A DNA stretch of 64,000 nucleotides, taken from an uncultured Alphaproteobacteria bacterium. Lineage in GTDB: Bacteria > Pseudomonadota > Alphaproteobacteria > MPNO01 > UBA2964. Location of the stretch: the NCBI GenBank assembly GCA_943787225.1, contig CALSLP010000001.1, forward strand, positions 1 through 64,000, read 5' to 3'. The notes under the pieces were generated by a model that did no database searches, was not told the DNA's origin, and saw only the letters and a list, made by a program, of their open reading frames with translations. Below are positions 44,658 through 54,023 of this stretch, in pieces (the stretch's first letter is position 1; every line of letters begins with the position of its first letter). Both the position numbers and the translations under genes were made by a program.

Positions 44658-47600
44658 CGCCTCTTCAAGAGATCAAAGACACCCGGAATAAGGTCTTCCA
44701 GACGAGGCTTCTGAGGTTGTTGCGGCTGTTGTTGCTGTTGCTGTGTCGGTGCAGATTGTGGATTGGACCGCCGCGAGCCCGGGAAGACTTTTCGGATAAT
44801 CGAGCCAACGCCTCGCTGTAATAAGAACGACTGCATTTCCTTGAAGTCGAAAAACCGCCTCGGGTTATCTATCGTACCAACGGCCCGCATTTTAAATGCC
44901 GGGGCCTTGGGGTGTTCGATCAGACGGAATTGGCTGCCAAAATCCATATGCCAATTCGGTAGATTAGCAAACCCGGTGGCTCGCCCTTCGGCCGCATCAG
45001 CAAGAAGCAGAACATCATTCGTCCGAACGACCCCCTTATCGATTCTAAACGACGCCTTCAATGATGAGAAGCGCGACTGCCCCCCCTGCATTGAAGACCC
45101 AAAGAGTGATAGGAGATCAATGACGCTATCGATGTTCTTCAGCCGGTCACTAATTGCCTTCAGATCAAACCCTGAAATAATTCCGTCCCTGGAACTCAGA
45201 TTTCCACTGCCGCTTAGACTGCGCACCATCGCAAGCGGGCTGCTTCCTGCGCTTCTGATGCTCAGGTCAAAATCTGTAACACCGCCCTTGATGTCAAACG
45301 TCCCGGTTTGAAAGAGCGCCTTGCCAACATTGGCTTTGGAAACGACAACGCGTCCATCCAGTTTCGGCGTACGACGAGCATCAAATTTCCCACCCAGTAA
45401 AAAGGCGCCATCAAACATTTTTCCAGAAATTTTCTTGATGGTCAGCAGCTTGTTTGCAAGCGTCGTATCGATCGCGGGATTATCGACCTTAAACTGACGA
45501 TAAAGCAGAGATTTGGCGACAATCGAGACATCGGCGTCGATCAAACCAAGCGGCGTCGTATCGATTGGTTTAGCTGAATAGCGCGCCTGCGAAGGATTAG
45601 ACCGCGATTGAGGTCGATTGATCGCTCTAGGCGATGGGCGACCACCGCGTGTCACAGGCTGACGCTGTGAGGACGACGAGCTGGCGGACTGTTTAGGCGG
45701 CAAGAACGGATTTACATTGATCTGATTGGCATCAAAGACGGCCGTCAGTTTCGGGCGCGCACCTCTGGTATCCAGGTTCCCCGTGCCCTTTAACGCCAGT
45801 GCCCCGGCATCAATAGAAAATTTTCCAAGATTGTAGTTTTGATTTCGACCAGCCAGCTCTGCATTCATCTTCAAGGGGCCCAGCGCGCCACCCGCAGGCC
45901 TGTAATCTGGAACAAAATGCCGAACAAAGCTGCGAACAGATGGGTGCGAGGCAGCAACATTTAGCGCGAATGCCGGTGTTCCGACCAGGCCACGGGCAGT
46001 GCCATTTGCAACCAACCTGCCTCCAGCCGCCTGGAGGTTTATCGTCGCCGATAGTTTGGAAAGATCACCTTTTGCCGTTAAATTTAGGTCAAACGCGCCG
46101 AGTCTTTGAGAGACAGGGTCATTCCCGAACGCCCGCAATAATTGCGACAGTTCTTTATGCTTTGACGTCAAAGTCGCGTCTATTTTCGGTACCCTATCGA
46201 ATTCCGAAACGGTTCCCGTCAAGGATGTCGTCGCCCCCGCAGCAACAAGTGACAGATCCATCTTTAACTTATTCGCGCTAGCGTCCGCTTTGCCGCGCAG
46301 TCGCAAGGCACCGAGTTTCTTTGCATTTGGTGGCGGCGTAATACCAGCGAGACGCAACGGACCGGATATATCACGCGCATCGGCAGAAACCGTGCCATTA
46401 AACGTCGGAAATCCGGACAAGTTTCTGAGATTGCCAGAAACTGAAGCCTGCATGCCACCGACGTCACGCACTGATGCATTTTTAATTTTCAAAACACCAC
46501 CGGCCAGCGTTCCTTCGAATCTTAGCCCTTGCACAGGGGTCTTGTTAACCGTCAAACGTGACACCTGCATGATGACGTTGGCATCAAACGCCGTAAGGGC
46601 TGCCAGGGGTGCAGGCATCGCGGCCGCGGCTTTGTCCTGCTCCCCATTTGGTGTTTCCTGTATTGCGCGCTTCGCCGTTTTCTGCACCGCCGGTGAGGGT
46701 ATTTTTACAGCCTGTCGTTTCAGATTTTTTCGAGCCTGATAGGCGTCGAGATCCAAACTATCAATACTGACGCTCGCGCCAAATGCTAACCGCTTTCGCA
46801 GAGCTAAAGTTACAGCAGCATCAATCTTGGTCGTATCGAGGCCAATTTTTGCATTTTGCAGCTGCAGCTGCCGATCATCGCCTCGAAGCGATGCCGACAT
46901 TGAAAATTTACGAAGCCGATCCTGGGGAATAGAGGATACATCACGACCCAACCATGTCAGAAGGGCTCGCAAATTATCCGCACGTACCCCAATGGCTGCC
47001 TGATAGCTAGGCCGCCCCTGATACGACGCCAAAGCGCCGGTCACATTTGACTCGCCGCCGCCCGGCAGCAAAACCCTGGCCTTGGTCAGTTGAACCGTAT
47101 CTTTCTCTAGCCGGGCTGAAAGTTCGACACCGCGTATATTGCGTTTGTTATACGTAATCGCGTCAACCGTAAGATCGAAAGTTCCATCCATTTTCGGCAG
47201 GGCAAAGGCTTCGCTTGCTTGTCGCGCCGCAACCGGTTTTGACACTTTACCGGTCCCCGTCTTGCCGTCCCCCGTCGATTTAGGCGCAGTTGACGTCGTT
47301 CCTTTGCGCACCGGCGCGGCGCTCTGTTTGGCATTGGTCTTTAACAATGAATCAAGATCAATTCGGGTAACCGCCAATTTGCCAATTACTTTCGGGCGGT
47401 CGCTTAGCGTAACGTCAATATTCCCCGAGGCGCGCGTTCCGCCAACTTCAATATCTATCCCAGAAACTGACCCGCCTTTTTCGGTCCCCTTCAAACTGGC
47501 CTTAATCAGAAATGATTGTTTCAAGGCATCGGGAACATTCGCGCCATCGACAAACGACCTAATCGTTCGGCTTAAGTTCTTACCACGCAGATTAAGTTTC

Positions 47601-48364
47601 CCGGTAAATCGCAGTGGCGCGCCAATCGTCACCACACTGCCGCTGATCTGAGCTTGGACATCAGCCTTCGGAAGCGTGATCAAAAACGAAATTGGGGCGG
47701 CCGTCGTCGGCTTTAATTCGCCTATAGAGGCTTCGAGTATCGCCTCCTGCTTACGAACTAAAATTTTACCGCGAACATCGAATGGGCCGCTGAGAGAACG
47801 AGCGCTAAGCTGTAACGACACATTGCTCAAACGTTCCTCTGAACCTGATACCGCATCACGCCAAATGACGACGCCATTCTGGATACGCACATTGTTCAAC
47901 TGCACCGTCGCCGCCGAATTCAACCTTCCATCATTACTTTTCGTCGTCGCTTTCTGCGCTGTCGGCGACTTTCCAGCTGGGACAATTTCCCAATTGCCAC
48001 GACCATCTGCAAGGCGTTCAAACAAAACAGTCGGTTTAATCAGAAGGACCGAGGCGACTTCGATCCGACCCTGCAGCAGCGGCATAATTCGGATCTGAAT
48101 ATCAAGCGCCTCAAGCTGAACCATCTCGGGCAAGGACCCGCCCTTTACGTTGGCAAACTGGATGTCTTTTGCACGTAAACGCGGTGTGGGAAGGATTGTC
48201 AAATCAAGATCACCAACGATCTTGAGATTGCGCCCTGTTGCTTGTTTGACCTGTTGCTGAATATCGACCTTATAACCATTCCAGTCGACAAAACTCGGCA
48301 CGACGATTGCCGCGCCAACAATCAGGACGACCAACACACCAATGCCGATTAAAATTTTGCGCAT
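44654..48364 (-). CDS. Large AsmA-family envelope protein
   Basis: This 1,236-residue protein has one N-terminal membrane anchor (residues 4-24, ILIGIGVLVVLIVGAAIVVP) followed by the AsmA domain start VDWNGYKVDIQQQVKQATGR. The body is repetitive beta-strand sequence typical of periplasmic AsmA-like bridges thought to carry phospholipid between membranes. The C-terminal AsmA_2-like region contains SGSGNLSSRDGIISGFDLKA. It ends in a glutamine-rich tail (QQQQQQPQQPQKP) encoded by CAG/CAA codons. The length is at the long end for alphaproteobacteria. The gene is intact and stands alone upstream of a 132-bp gap with no gene. Confidence 0.82.
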   Translation of the reverse strand: MRKILIGIGVLVVLIVGAAIVVPSFVDWNGYKVDIQQQVKQATGRNLKIVGDLDLTILPTPRLRAKDIQFANVKGGSLPEMVQLEALDIQIRIMPLLQGRIEVASVLLIKPTVLFERLADGRGNWEIVPAGKSPTAQKATTKSNDGRLNSAATVQLNNVRIQNGVVIWRDAVSGSEERLSNVSLQLSARSLSGPFDVRGKILVRKQEAILEASIGELKPTTAAPISFLITLPKADVQAQISGSVVTIGAPLRFTGKLNLRGKNLSRTIRSFVDGANVPDALKQSFLIKASLKGTEKGGSVSGIDIEVGGTRASGNIDVTLSDRPKVIGKLAVTRIDLDSLLKTNAKQSAAPVRKGTTSTAPKSTGDGKTGTGKVSKPVAARQASEAFALPKMDGTFDLTVDAITYNKRNIRGVELSARLEKDTVQLTKARVLLPGGGESNVTGALASYQGRPSYQAAIGVRADNLRALLTWLGRDVSSIPQDRLRKFSMSASLRGDDRQLQLQNAKIGLDTTKIDAAVTLALRKRLAFGASVSIDSLDLDAYQARKNLKRQAVKIPSPAVQKTAKRAIQETPNGEQDKAAAAMPAPLAALTAFDANVIMQVSRLTVNKTPVQGLRFEGTLAGGVLKIKNASVRDVGGMQASVSGNLRNLSGFPTFNGTVSADARDISGPLRLAGITPPPNAKKLGALRLRGKADASANKLKMDLSLVAAGATTSLTGTVSEFDRVPKIDATLTSKHKELSQLLRAFGNDPVSQRLGAFDLNLTAKGDLSKLSATINLQAAGGRLVANGTARGLVGTPAFALNVAASHPSVRSFVRHFVPDYRPAGGALGPLKMNAELAGRNQNYNLGKFSIDAGALALKGTGNLDTRGARPKLTAVFDANQINVNPFLPPKQSASSSSSQRQPVTRGGRPSPRAINRPQSRSNPSQARYSAKPIDTTPLGLIDADVSIVAKSLLYRQFKVDNPAIDTTLANKLLTIKKISGKMFDGAFLLGGKFDARRTPKLDGRVVVSKANVGKALFQTGTFDIKGGVTDFDLSIRSAGSSPLAMVRSLSGSGNLSSRDGIISGFDLKAISDRLKNIDSVIDLLSLFGSSMQGGQSRFSSLKASFRIDKGVVRTNDVLLLADAAEGRATGFANLPNWHMDFGSQFRLIEHPKAPAFKMRAVGTIDNPRRFFDFKEMQSFLLQRGVGSIIRKVFPGSRRSNPQSAPTQQQQQQPQQPQKPRLEDLIPGVFDLLKRR

Positions 48365-48496
48365 TGCTAAATATACTACTATTGAGGAACGGTTATTCTG
48401 ACTTAATCAGTTACCTGACGGATCGCAAGCGCGAACAAACTAGAAACCCCGGCAAAGCGCCGCCAGAAGCAACGTAGCACGGAAATTTGGCATCCT

Positions 48497-49870
48497 TTAT
48501 GAACCAAGGACGAAAATCTTGCCGGGGTTCATAATATTCAAAGGATCGAGAGTTCGTTTAAGGTCTCTCATGATATCAAGGGCATCACCGAATTCCTGTT
48601 CCAGACAATGCTGTTTACCCGTCCCGACACCATGCTCACCGGTACAGGTGCCCTCCATCGCAATGGCGCGCGTCACCATCCGGTCATTAATAATTTGGGC
48701 CTCCGCGAAATCCTGCGGTCTATCAGGGTCCAGCAAAAAAATGACATGGAAGTTCCCATCCCCGACATGTCCCACCATCGTGGCTGTCAATGATGATGCT
48801 TCAATATCAGACCGCGTTTCTTCAATGCAATCGACCAGCCTTGAGATAGGCACACAGACATCAGTCGACCATGCTCGGGCACCCGGTTTAAGTGCTAACG
48901 CAGCGTAAAGCGCATCGTGGCGTGCCTGCCATAACTTGTTACGGTTTTCTGTTTTGTCGGCCCATTGAAAACCGCCACCGCCGAAATCGGCCGCGATAAT
49001 CTGCACAGTTGCAGCCTGTTCCCGGACACTTGCTGGCGATCCATGGAACTCAAAAAACAATGTAGGGACCGGCTCGCAATCAAGATCAGAATACTGAATA
49101 CAGGCCCGCATCTGAGCGGCATCCAATAATTCCACTCTCGCGACAGGAATACCCGACTGTATTGTCAGCATACAGCACCGAACCGCAGCTTCTACAGACG
49201 GAAAACCGCAAACGGCTGCTGATATAGCTTCGGGAACACCATATAGACACACGGTCACTTCGGTAATGACACCGAGCGTTCCTTCCGCACCAACGAACAT
49301 CCGCGTGAGATCATATCCAGCAGCGGATTTTCTGGCCCGCCCTCCGGTCTGAATGAGACGACCATCTGCCAGCACTGCTTTCACATTCAGTACATTTTCG
49401 CGCATCGTACCGTAGCGGACAGCATTGGTTCCTGAGGCCCGAGTCGATGCCATACCGCCGAGCGTTGCGTCAGCGCCGGGGTCTATCGGGAAAAACAAAC
49501 CCGTGTCCCGAAGGTTTACATTCAACTGTTTGCGCGTAACACCTGCCTCAACTGTAACGTCAAGATCATCGGCATTGATCTGAAGGATCCGGTTCATCCC
49601 TGTCATATCGATGCAGACGCCACCTTGAACCGCACCGATGCCACCTTCGAGCGACGTGCCCGCCCCAAAGGGAATGACCGCAGTTCGCGCGGCTGCACAA
49701 AGGCGCACGATCGCCGCCACCTCCTCGCTGTTTTCGGGAAACACAACGACATCCGGTGGTGCCGGTGCGTGGTGGGATTCATCCTTGCCATGATTGGCAA
49801 GGACCGCCGCCGCCGTTGAAACACGCTCCCCCAACAGAATCCTCAGCGCTTCAAGCAGGGTGTCGGGCAC
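48497..49870 (-). CDS. FAD-linked oxidase (D-lactate/glycolate dehydrogenase GlcD type)
   Basis: This 457-residue flavoprotein has the PCMH-type FAD-binding region (VVFPENSEEVAAIVRLCAAA, then VIPFGAGTSLEGGIGA, and DPGADATLGGMASTRASGTN). The C-terminal substrate domain carries MVGHVGDGNFHVIFLLDPDR and GEHGVGTGKQHCLEQEFG. Family members oxidise D-2-hydroxy acids and pass electrons to the respiratory chain. It lies 3 bases downstream of the MBL gene and ends a five-gene minus-strand run. Confidence 0.85.
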   Translation of the reverse strand: MPDTLLEALRILLGERVSTAAAVLANHGKDESHHAPAPPDVVVFPENSEEVAAIVRLCAAARTAVIPFGAGTSLEGGIGAVQGGVCIDMTGMNRILQINADDLDVTVEAGVTRKQLNVNLRDTGLFFPIDPGADATLGGMASTRASGTNAVRYGTMRENVLNVKAVLADGRLIQTGGRARKSAAGYDLTRMFVGAEGTLGVITEVTVCLYGVPEAISAAVCGFPSVEAAVRCCMLTIQSGIPVARVELLDAAQMRACIQYSDLDCEPVPTLFFEFHGSPASVREQAATVQIIAADFGGGGFQWADKTENRNKLWQARHDALYAALALKPGARAWSTDVCVPISRLVDCIEETRSDIEASSLTATMVGHVGDGNFHVIFLLDPDRPQDFAEAQIINDRMVTRAIAMEGTCTGEHGVGTGKQHCLEQEFGDALDIMRDLKRTLDPLNIMNPGKIFVLGS

Positions 49871-49873
49871 GGT

Positions 49874-50758
49874 CTAATGATCTGCGAGTTGATACTTGCA
49901 TCGGGCACCATTGCTAACGATACGCCCCATCGTCGGGCTGGCGAAATGCGCTGGCAAAAGCAGCGTATCAGTATCGGCATGCTTCTGTACGAAACCAGTT
50001 CGGCTCGCGCGTGACATTTCCGCATCGACACAAAAACGACTATTCCATTCTGGATAGGCGATCTGAATTGGATGATGCAATATATCGCCTGACATAACGA
50101 CATGCTGACCATTGGCATTCAAATCGACACAGACATGCCCCGGTGAATGGCCATGGGTCGGATCGAGCGTAAATCGGTCATCAATCTCGAAATCAGAGTC
50201 AACGAGAGCAACCTGTCCCGCCGCCATGACAGGCAGGACAGAATCAACAAAGCAGCCATCCTGAGAGCCCTGACCGCCGCTCTCTTTCCCAATGGCCTCC
50301 CAGTGCTGAAATTCTTTCTTGTGAAAAACATATTTGGCATTCGGAAAGGTCGGCACCCATTGGCCATTTTCGAGCCGTGTGTTCCAGCCGACGTGATCAG
50401 CATGAAGATGCGTACACAGGACATAATCGACTTCTTCAGGTTGGACACCTGCGGCGATCAGCTGATCTAACCAGGTCGAGTCCAAATGATGCCACGCGGG
50501 TGAAGAAGGACGTTCTTTATTGGCTCCGACACAAGCATCGACCAGCACCGTATGATGCGGCGTTCTAATGACATAGCTTTGAATGGCCCGAAAATAGGTG
50601 TTGGCGGCAACATCCCAAAAATGAGGCAAGAGCCAGTCCATTTCCCCTTCGAACCCTTCCATCGTTGCGTCAGGAAAGAAAACGTTCGGTGCGTAGCCGG
50701 GTCCCTCAACTTCGATCAGACGATCTATCGTGACGTCGCCAAAAGTTGCTTGTCTCAT
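49874..50758 (-). CDS. MBL-fold metallo-hydrolase
   Basis: This 294-residue protein of the metallo-beta-lactamase fold has the di-metal site THLHADHVGWN, later Asp and His in DPTHGHSPGHVCVDL and the final His in LPAHFASPTMGR. It is similar in outline to lactonase and organophosphate-hydrolase-like members. The activity is probably hydrolysis of a lactone or ester. Its place between a FAD oxidase and RidA/dioxygenase genes suggests a ring-cleavage-derived lactone, which is inference only. Confidence 0.8.
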   Translation of the reverse strand: MRQATFGDVTIDRLIEVEGPGYAPNVFFPDATMEGFEGEMDWLLPHFWDVAANTYFRAIQSYVIRTPHHTVLVDACVGANKERPSSPAWHHLDSTWLDQLIAAGVQPEEVDYVLCTHLHADHVGWNTRLENGQWVPTFPNAKYVFHKKEFQHWEAIGKESGGQGSQDGCFVDSVLPVMAAGQVALVDSDFEIDDRFTLDPTHGHSPGHVCVDLNANGQHVVMSGDILHHPIQIAYPEWNSRFCVDAEMSRASRTGFVQKHADTDTLLLPAHFASPTMGRIVSNGARCKYQLADH

Positions 50759-50779
50759 CCTTACCCCCTTACAGCGTAG

Positions 50780-51184
50780 CTAATCAAACATGGCAATACA
50801 GTCGATCTCAACATTGACCCCGGCCCGGTGCGGTCTACCGCCAATGCAGGTCCGGGTTACTTTCTCGCCCTGCATATAGTCTGTGAAGGCAATATTGAAT
50901 TTCTGAAAATCAGATTCATCGCGCAGACAAACACGCATATTCACCACATTGGCAAAACTCGCCCCGGCCGCCTTGAGGACGCCTTCGAGGTTTTTGAGAG
51001 TCTGAACGGTTTGCTCCTGAATATCGTCGGAGACAACTTCCCGCGTTTCCGGATCAAGCGCCGCCTGCCCGGACAGGAACAACATATTGCCCCACCGAAT
51101 ACCCTGTGCCAGCGGTGACGGTGTGGACTTATCAGTAAAACCGGTGGTCGGTGTCGTCGCAGAGGTAATGATGTTTTTGGGCAT
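50780..51184 (-). CDS. RidA/YjgF-family protein, possible 2-aminomuconate deaminase-like
   Basis: This 134-residue RidA-family protein contains GIRWGNMLFLSGQAALDPET and LEGVLKAAGASFANVVNMRV, then CIGGRPHRAGVNVEIDCIAM. It shows Arg and Cys positions typical of the active family. Known 2-aminomuconate deaminases of the 3-hydroxyanthranilate/2-nitrobenzoate route belong to this family, and the gene lies next to a 3-hydroxyanthranilate dioxygenase-like gene. General imine deamination is the safe call. Confidence 0.78.
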   Translation of the reverse strand: MPKNIITSATTPTTGFTDKSTPSPLAQGIRWGNMLFLSGQAALDPETREVVSDDIQEQTVQTLKNLEGVLKAAGASFANVVNMRVCLRDESDFQKFNIAFTDYMQGEKVTRTCIGGRPHRAGVNVEIDCIAMFD

Positions 51185-51195
51185 TGGAAATTGAC

Positions 51196-51717
51196 CTATT
51201 GATCTTCAAATGGGTTGGGCATGACATGGCTACAGCTATCGCAGGTACGGCGTTCTTCTGACTCGAAAAAATTACCATAGGCGGCAGAGACCGGATCACT
51301 ACGATAATCACTAACGACAAATTGTTCCTCATGCAGAAGATGATCACATTCCGGACAGAACCACTGAAACCGGTCGATCTCACCTTCCCGTCGCTGGCGT
51401 TCAATAACGAGTAAAAAGGCGTCTGGCGGAAAACGTGGCGAATGCGGGATGCCCGCTGCTGTGTATATGCTGCAGCCTTCCTTCAGAACGGTAATGTCTT
51501 CTTTACCCTCAGGTGTCCGAAAGTGAAGGTTCATCTCTCCTTTGATCATGTACATGACCTCATCGACTGGATCGATGTGAAATTCACTGCGATATTCCCG
51601 ACCGCGCGCGACAAAGGCCAATGACTCCGGACGCTGCCAAAGTACTTTGACCCGATTCCCGGTTTCAGCGAGCTCTGCCGCAATTGCATTTAAATCCCCA
51701 ATTGGCATCGGCAACAT
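51196..51717 (-). CDS. 3-hydroxyanthranilate 3,4-dioxygenase-like cupin
   Basis: About 173 residues from ATG 51717 behind GGGAGA. The cupin iron site includes FHIDPVDEVMYMIKGEMNLH (His and Glu) and GIPHSPRFP (His). A C-terminal rubredoxin-like site follows as FCPECDHLLHEEQFVV and CDSCSHVMPNPFEDQ. This is the family of 3-hydroxyanthranilate dioxygenase, which opens the ring of a tryptophan-derived catechol-like acid. It lies 27 bases after the hydro-lyase gene and 11 bases before the RidA gene. The substrate may be a different aminophenol acid. Confidence 0.82.
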   Translation of the reverse strand: MLPMPIGDLNAIAAELAETGNRVKVLWQRPESLAFVARGREYRSEFHIDPVDEVMYMIKGEMNLHFRTPEGKEDITVLKEGCSIYTAAGIPHSPRFPPDAFLLVIERQRREGEIDRFQWFCPECDHLLHEEQFVVSDYRSDPVSAAYGNFFESEERRTCDSCSHVMPNPFEDQ

Positions 51718-51744
51718 TGTCTGTCTCCCTTTTATTGGCCACAA

Positions 51745-52533
51745 TTATATCCGCGTAGACTCCGAAGTGATATCAGCAACAAACATATGCCCCGGCGCAT
51801 GCGTAATCGCAATCGGCGGCTTTGCATTGACTATTGCCTCTTGCGGCGTCACGCCACAAGGCCAGAAAACCGGTAGCTGATCCGCCGTCATCGTCACAGG
51901 ACAACCGAATTCCGGCTGCTCGATATTTTTTATGCCGAGGGCTGCAGGATCACCAATATGGATCGGCGCGCCATGCGCCATCGGATAATGTTTCGTAATC
52001 TCGGTCGCCCGGGCCGCCTCGTCCGATGTAAAAGGTCGCATGGACACGACCATTGTTCCGTTAAAGCGTCCTGCCGATATACAGGGCACTGTCGTGCGGA
52101 ACATCGGCACAAAACCCGTTTCCGCAATATGCGGCAAGAGCAGGCCAGCCTTCATCAAGGCATCTTCAGCGACGAAGGAACATCCTAGTAAGAAAGTGAC
52201 GAGGTCATCGTTCCACAACTCCGTAACATCTGTTGGGTCTCCTGTGGGCTCGCCGTCCTGGAAGACACGATAGCGGGGCAGATCCGTTCGAACATCCGCC
52301 TGTGGAGCAATTCTTGTTGGCTCAAAACAACCGGGCACCAAAACTTCCAAGACCGGACAAGGCTGTGGGTTATTTTCACAAAACTCGAGAAATTCTTCAG
52401 CGTAATCAGATGGCAAGATCACCATATTCGCCTGCACATAACCGGGGGCATGCCCTGAGGTCGGCCCATCAAACGATCCGTCCCGGCAGGCTGACCGCAA
52501 TTTAGCAGAAGAAAGAGATTTAAAATCAGACAT
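51745..52533 (-). CDS. D-glutamate cyclase/hydro-lyase family protein (UPF0317/DUF1445)
   Basis: About 262 residues from ATG 52533 (MSDFKSLSSAKLR). Family segments are APGYVQANMVILPSDYAEEF, FLLGCSFVAEDALMKAGLL, FRTTVPCISAGRFNGTMVVS and the C-terminal PVFWPCGVTPQEAIVNA with ITHAPGHMFVADI. The group is annotated as putative hydro-lyase or D-glutamate cyclase-like, and the activity of most members is untested. It is the first gene of the five-gene minus-strand run. Confidence 0.82.
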   Translation of the reverse strand: MSDFKSLSSAKLRSACRDGSFDGPTSGHAPGYVQANMVILPSDYAEEFLEFCENNPQPCPVLEVLVPGCFEPTRIAPQADVRTDLPRYRVFQDGEPTGDPTDVTELWNDDLVTFLLGCSFVAEDALMKAGLLLPHIAETGFVPMFRTTVPCISAGRFNGTMVVSMRPFTSDEAARATEITKHYPMAHGAPIHIGDPAALGIKNIEQPEFGCPVTMTADQLPVFWPCGVTPQEAIVNAKPPIAITHAPGHMFVADITSESTRI

Positions 52534-52672
52534 TGAATCTAAGCCATACCGCAAACTGCGAGCGACCGGAACAGCCACATGTATATGAGATGATTTTCAC
52601 CCCGTTAACACTTTTCACATCACTACCCGTAAAAATTACCGAATTACAGAGCAACTGAGACAACATTTGACA

Positions 52673-53197
52673 ATGGCTAGCGCAGTACATCTTGCCTGTG
52701 AACCGAGTACAGCGCCTGACAATCCAGGCCTGGCGGATCTGCGCACGCGTTTGGCCGGAACCAATATCAATGAGAAGACGTTGCTTGCAACGGATTATCT
52801 CAACCACTTCAACGAGCTTGTCATGGTCCTCGATTTGATACCAGACATGCCAGACTGCCTCCAAGACGCGCGGGAATGGGTACCCAAAAACTATGAAGAA
52901 CATTTTGCAGATAGTCAGTTTTCAGATGCCACCCTCGCCATCGAAGCCTACGCGATAGCGCCACCGGAATACAAAGTGCCGTTTGAGACAACGGTAGAGC
53001 GCCTCAATCGCTACATTCCGAGATTTCTCGATCGCATCGAAGACGCTATCAAAACCGGAAATGCGGGATTCCTGATCCATGAAACGGCAACGGCCTCGCA
53101 GACGTTGCAACGATTAATGGATGTCGTCAGCGCTCTTATCAACGGCGAGAAACCGACGATGGACCAGGAATCCGTAGACGCGCTCCTGGACATCTAG
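52673..53197 (+). CDS. Hypothetical alpha-helical protein
   Basis: About 174 residues from ATG 52673, or 176 from 52667. No signal peptide or membrane segment is seen. It is largely helical and acidic, with no catalytic motif I recognise: ETVERLNRYIPRFLDRIEDA and ATASQTLQRLMDVVSALING suggest helix pairs. It is divergent from the hydro-lyase gene across about 140 bp and monocistronic. The function is not known. Confidence 0.6.
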   Translation: MASAVHLACEPSTAPDNPGLADLRTRLAGTNINEKTLLATDYLNHFNELVMVLDLIPDMPDCLQDAREWVPKNYEEHFADSQFSDATLAIEAYAIAPPEYKVPFETTVERLNRYIPRFLDRIEDAIKTGNAGFLIHETATASQTLQRLMDVVSALINGEKPTMDQESVDALLDI

Positions 53198-53268
53198 AGG
53201 TCAATTTTTTCGTCACCAAGCGGTTGTTTATTGTTGTCCTGCGCAAGCAATGATAACGTCTTTGCCAT

Positions 53269-54012
53269 ATGAAATGGGTTCGCAGAGTCACCAGTCTTTT
53301 ACTGCTATTAATGCTTGGTCCTGTCGCAGCTGCAATCGGGGGTGACGGAAACGTGGCTGGTGATTGGCGAACGGCAACCCGGCAAAGTAGCGGCCTCGCG
53401 CCAAAACCCGACACAACACCGGAAGCGGTTGTGCAGGTTTACGCGGCGCGGGCTTTCTCATGGCGTGGCGCTTTTGCTGTCCATACATGGATATCTGTCA
53501 AACCTGAGAACGCCCGTGAATACACTGTCTATGAAGTCATGGGCTGGTACGTCTTCGGCGGTGGCAGTGCTCTGCAAATCCACAATGACGAACCTGATCG
53601 ATACTGGTTTGGTGCCCGACCGGAACTCCTGTCGGATCTAAGAGGTGAAAAAGCCGCAACCGCCATCAAGAATATCGAGGCCGCGGTTAAAGCCTACCCT
53701 TACGCTGGCAGCTATACGACATGGCCTGGTCCCAACAGTAATACGTTTACGGCCTTCGTAACGCGGCGCGTTCCCGAACTTAAAACCGACCTTCCGCCGA
53801 CAGCAATCGGCAAAGACTATTTGTCCGGCGGATCAATTTTCGGAAATGCACCAAGCGGGGGCGGCGCGCAGATCTCCATTCTTGGCGCTCTTGGTATACT
53901 CGTATCAGCCGAAGAAGGGCTTGAGTTCAACATTCTTGGTCTTTCCTTTGGTATCGACCCCGGCGACCTCGCTATACGATTGCCTGGCATCGGCAAGATT
54001 GGATTACGTTAG
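53269..54012 (+). CDS. Secreted DUF3750 protein
   Basis: This 247-residue protein has a signal peptide (residues 5-23, TSLLLLLMLGPVAAAI) followed by the DUF3750 region: AFSWRGAFAVHTWISVKPEN, then YEVMGWYVFGGGSALQI and YPYAGSYTTWPGPNSNTFTA. The last 70 residues are glycine-rich and hydrophobic (GGGAQISILGALGILVSAEE). DUF3750 proteins are usually envelope-associated; the role is unknown. The gene starts a plus-strand run of four closely spaced or overlapping genes. Confidence 0.78.
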   Translation: MKWVRRVTSLLLLLMLGPVAAAIGGDGNVAGDWRTATRQSSGLAPKPDTTPEAVVQVYAARAFSWRGAFAVHTWISVKPENAREYTVYEVMGWYVFGGGSALQIHNDEPDRYWFGARPELLSDLRGEKAATAIKNIEAAVKAYPYAGSYTTWPGPNSNTFTAFVTRRVPELKTDLPPTAIGKDYLSGGSIFGNAPSGGGAQISILGALGILVSAEEGLEFNILGLSFGIDPGDLAIRLPGIGKIGLR

Positions 54013-54023
54013 GCAACGCGCAT

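Noticed and set aside
44700-44745. CAG/CAA repeat run as a microsatellite or phase-variation tract
   Set aside because: The repeat mixes codons, stays in frame and encodes the Gln-rich AsmA tail; slippage would move by whole codons, so on/off switching is unlikely.
47139-47651. 170-codon open frame opposite the asmA gene
   Set aside because: It is a shadow of the AsmA coding strand, with no homology or ribosome site.
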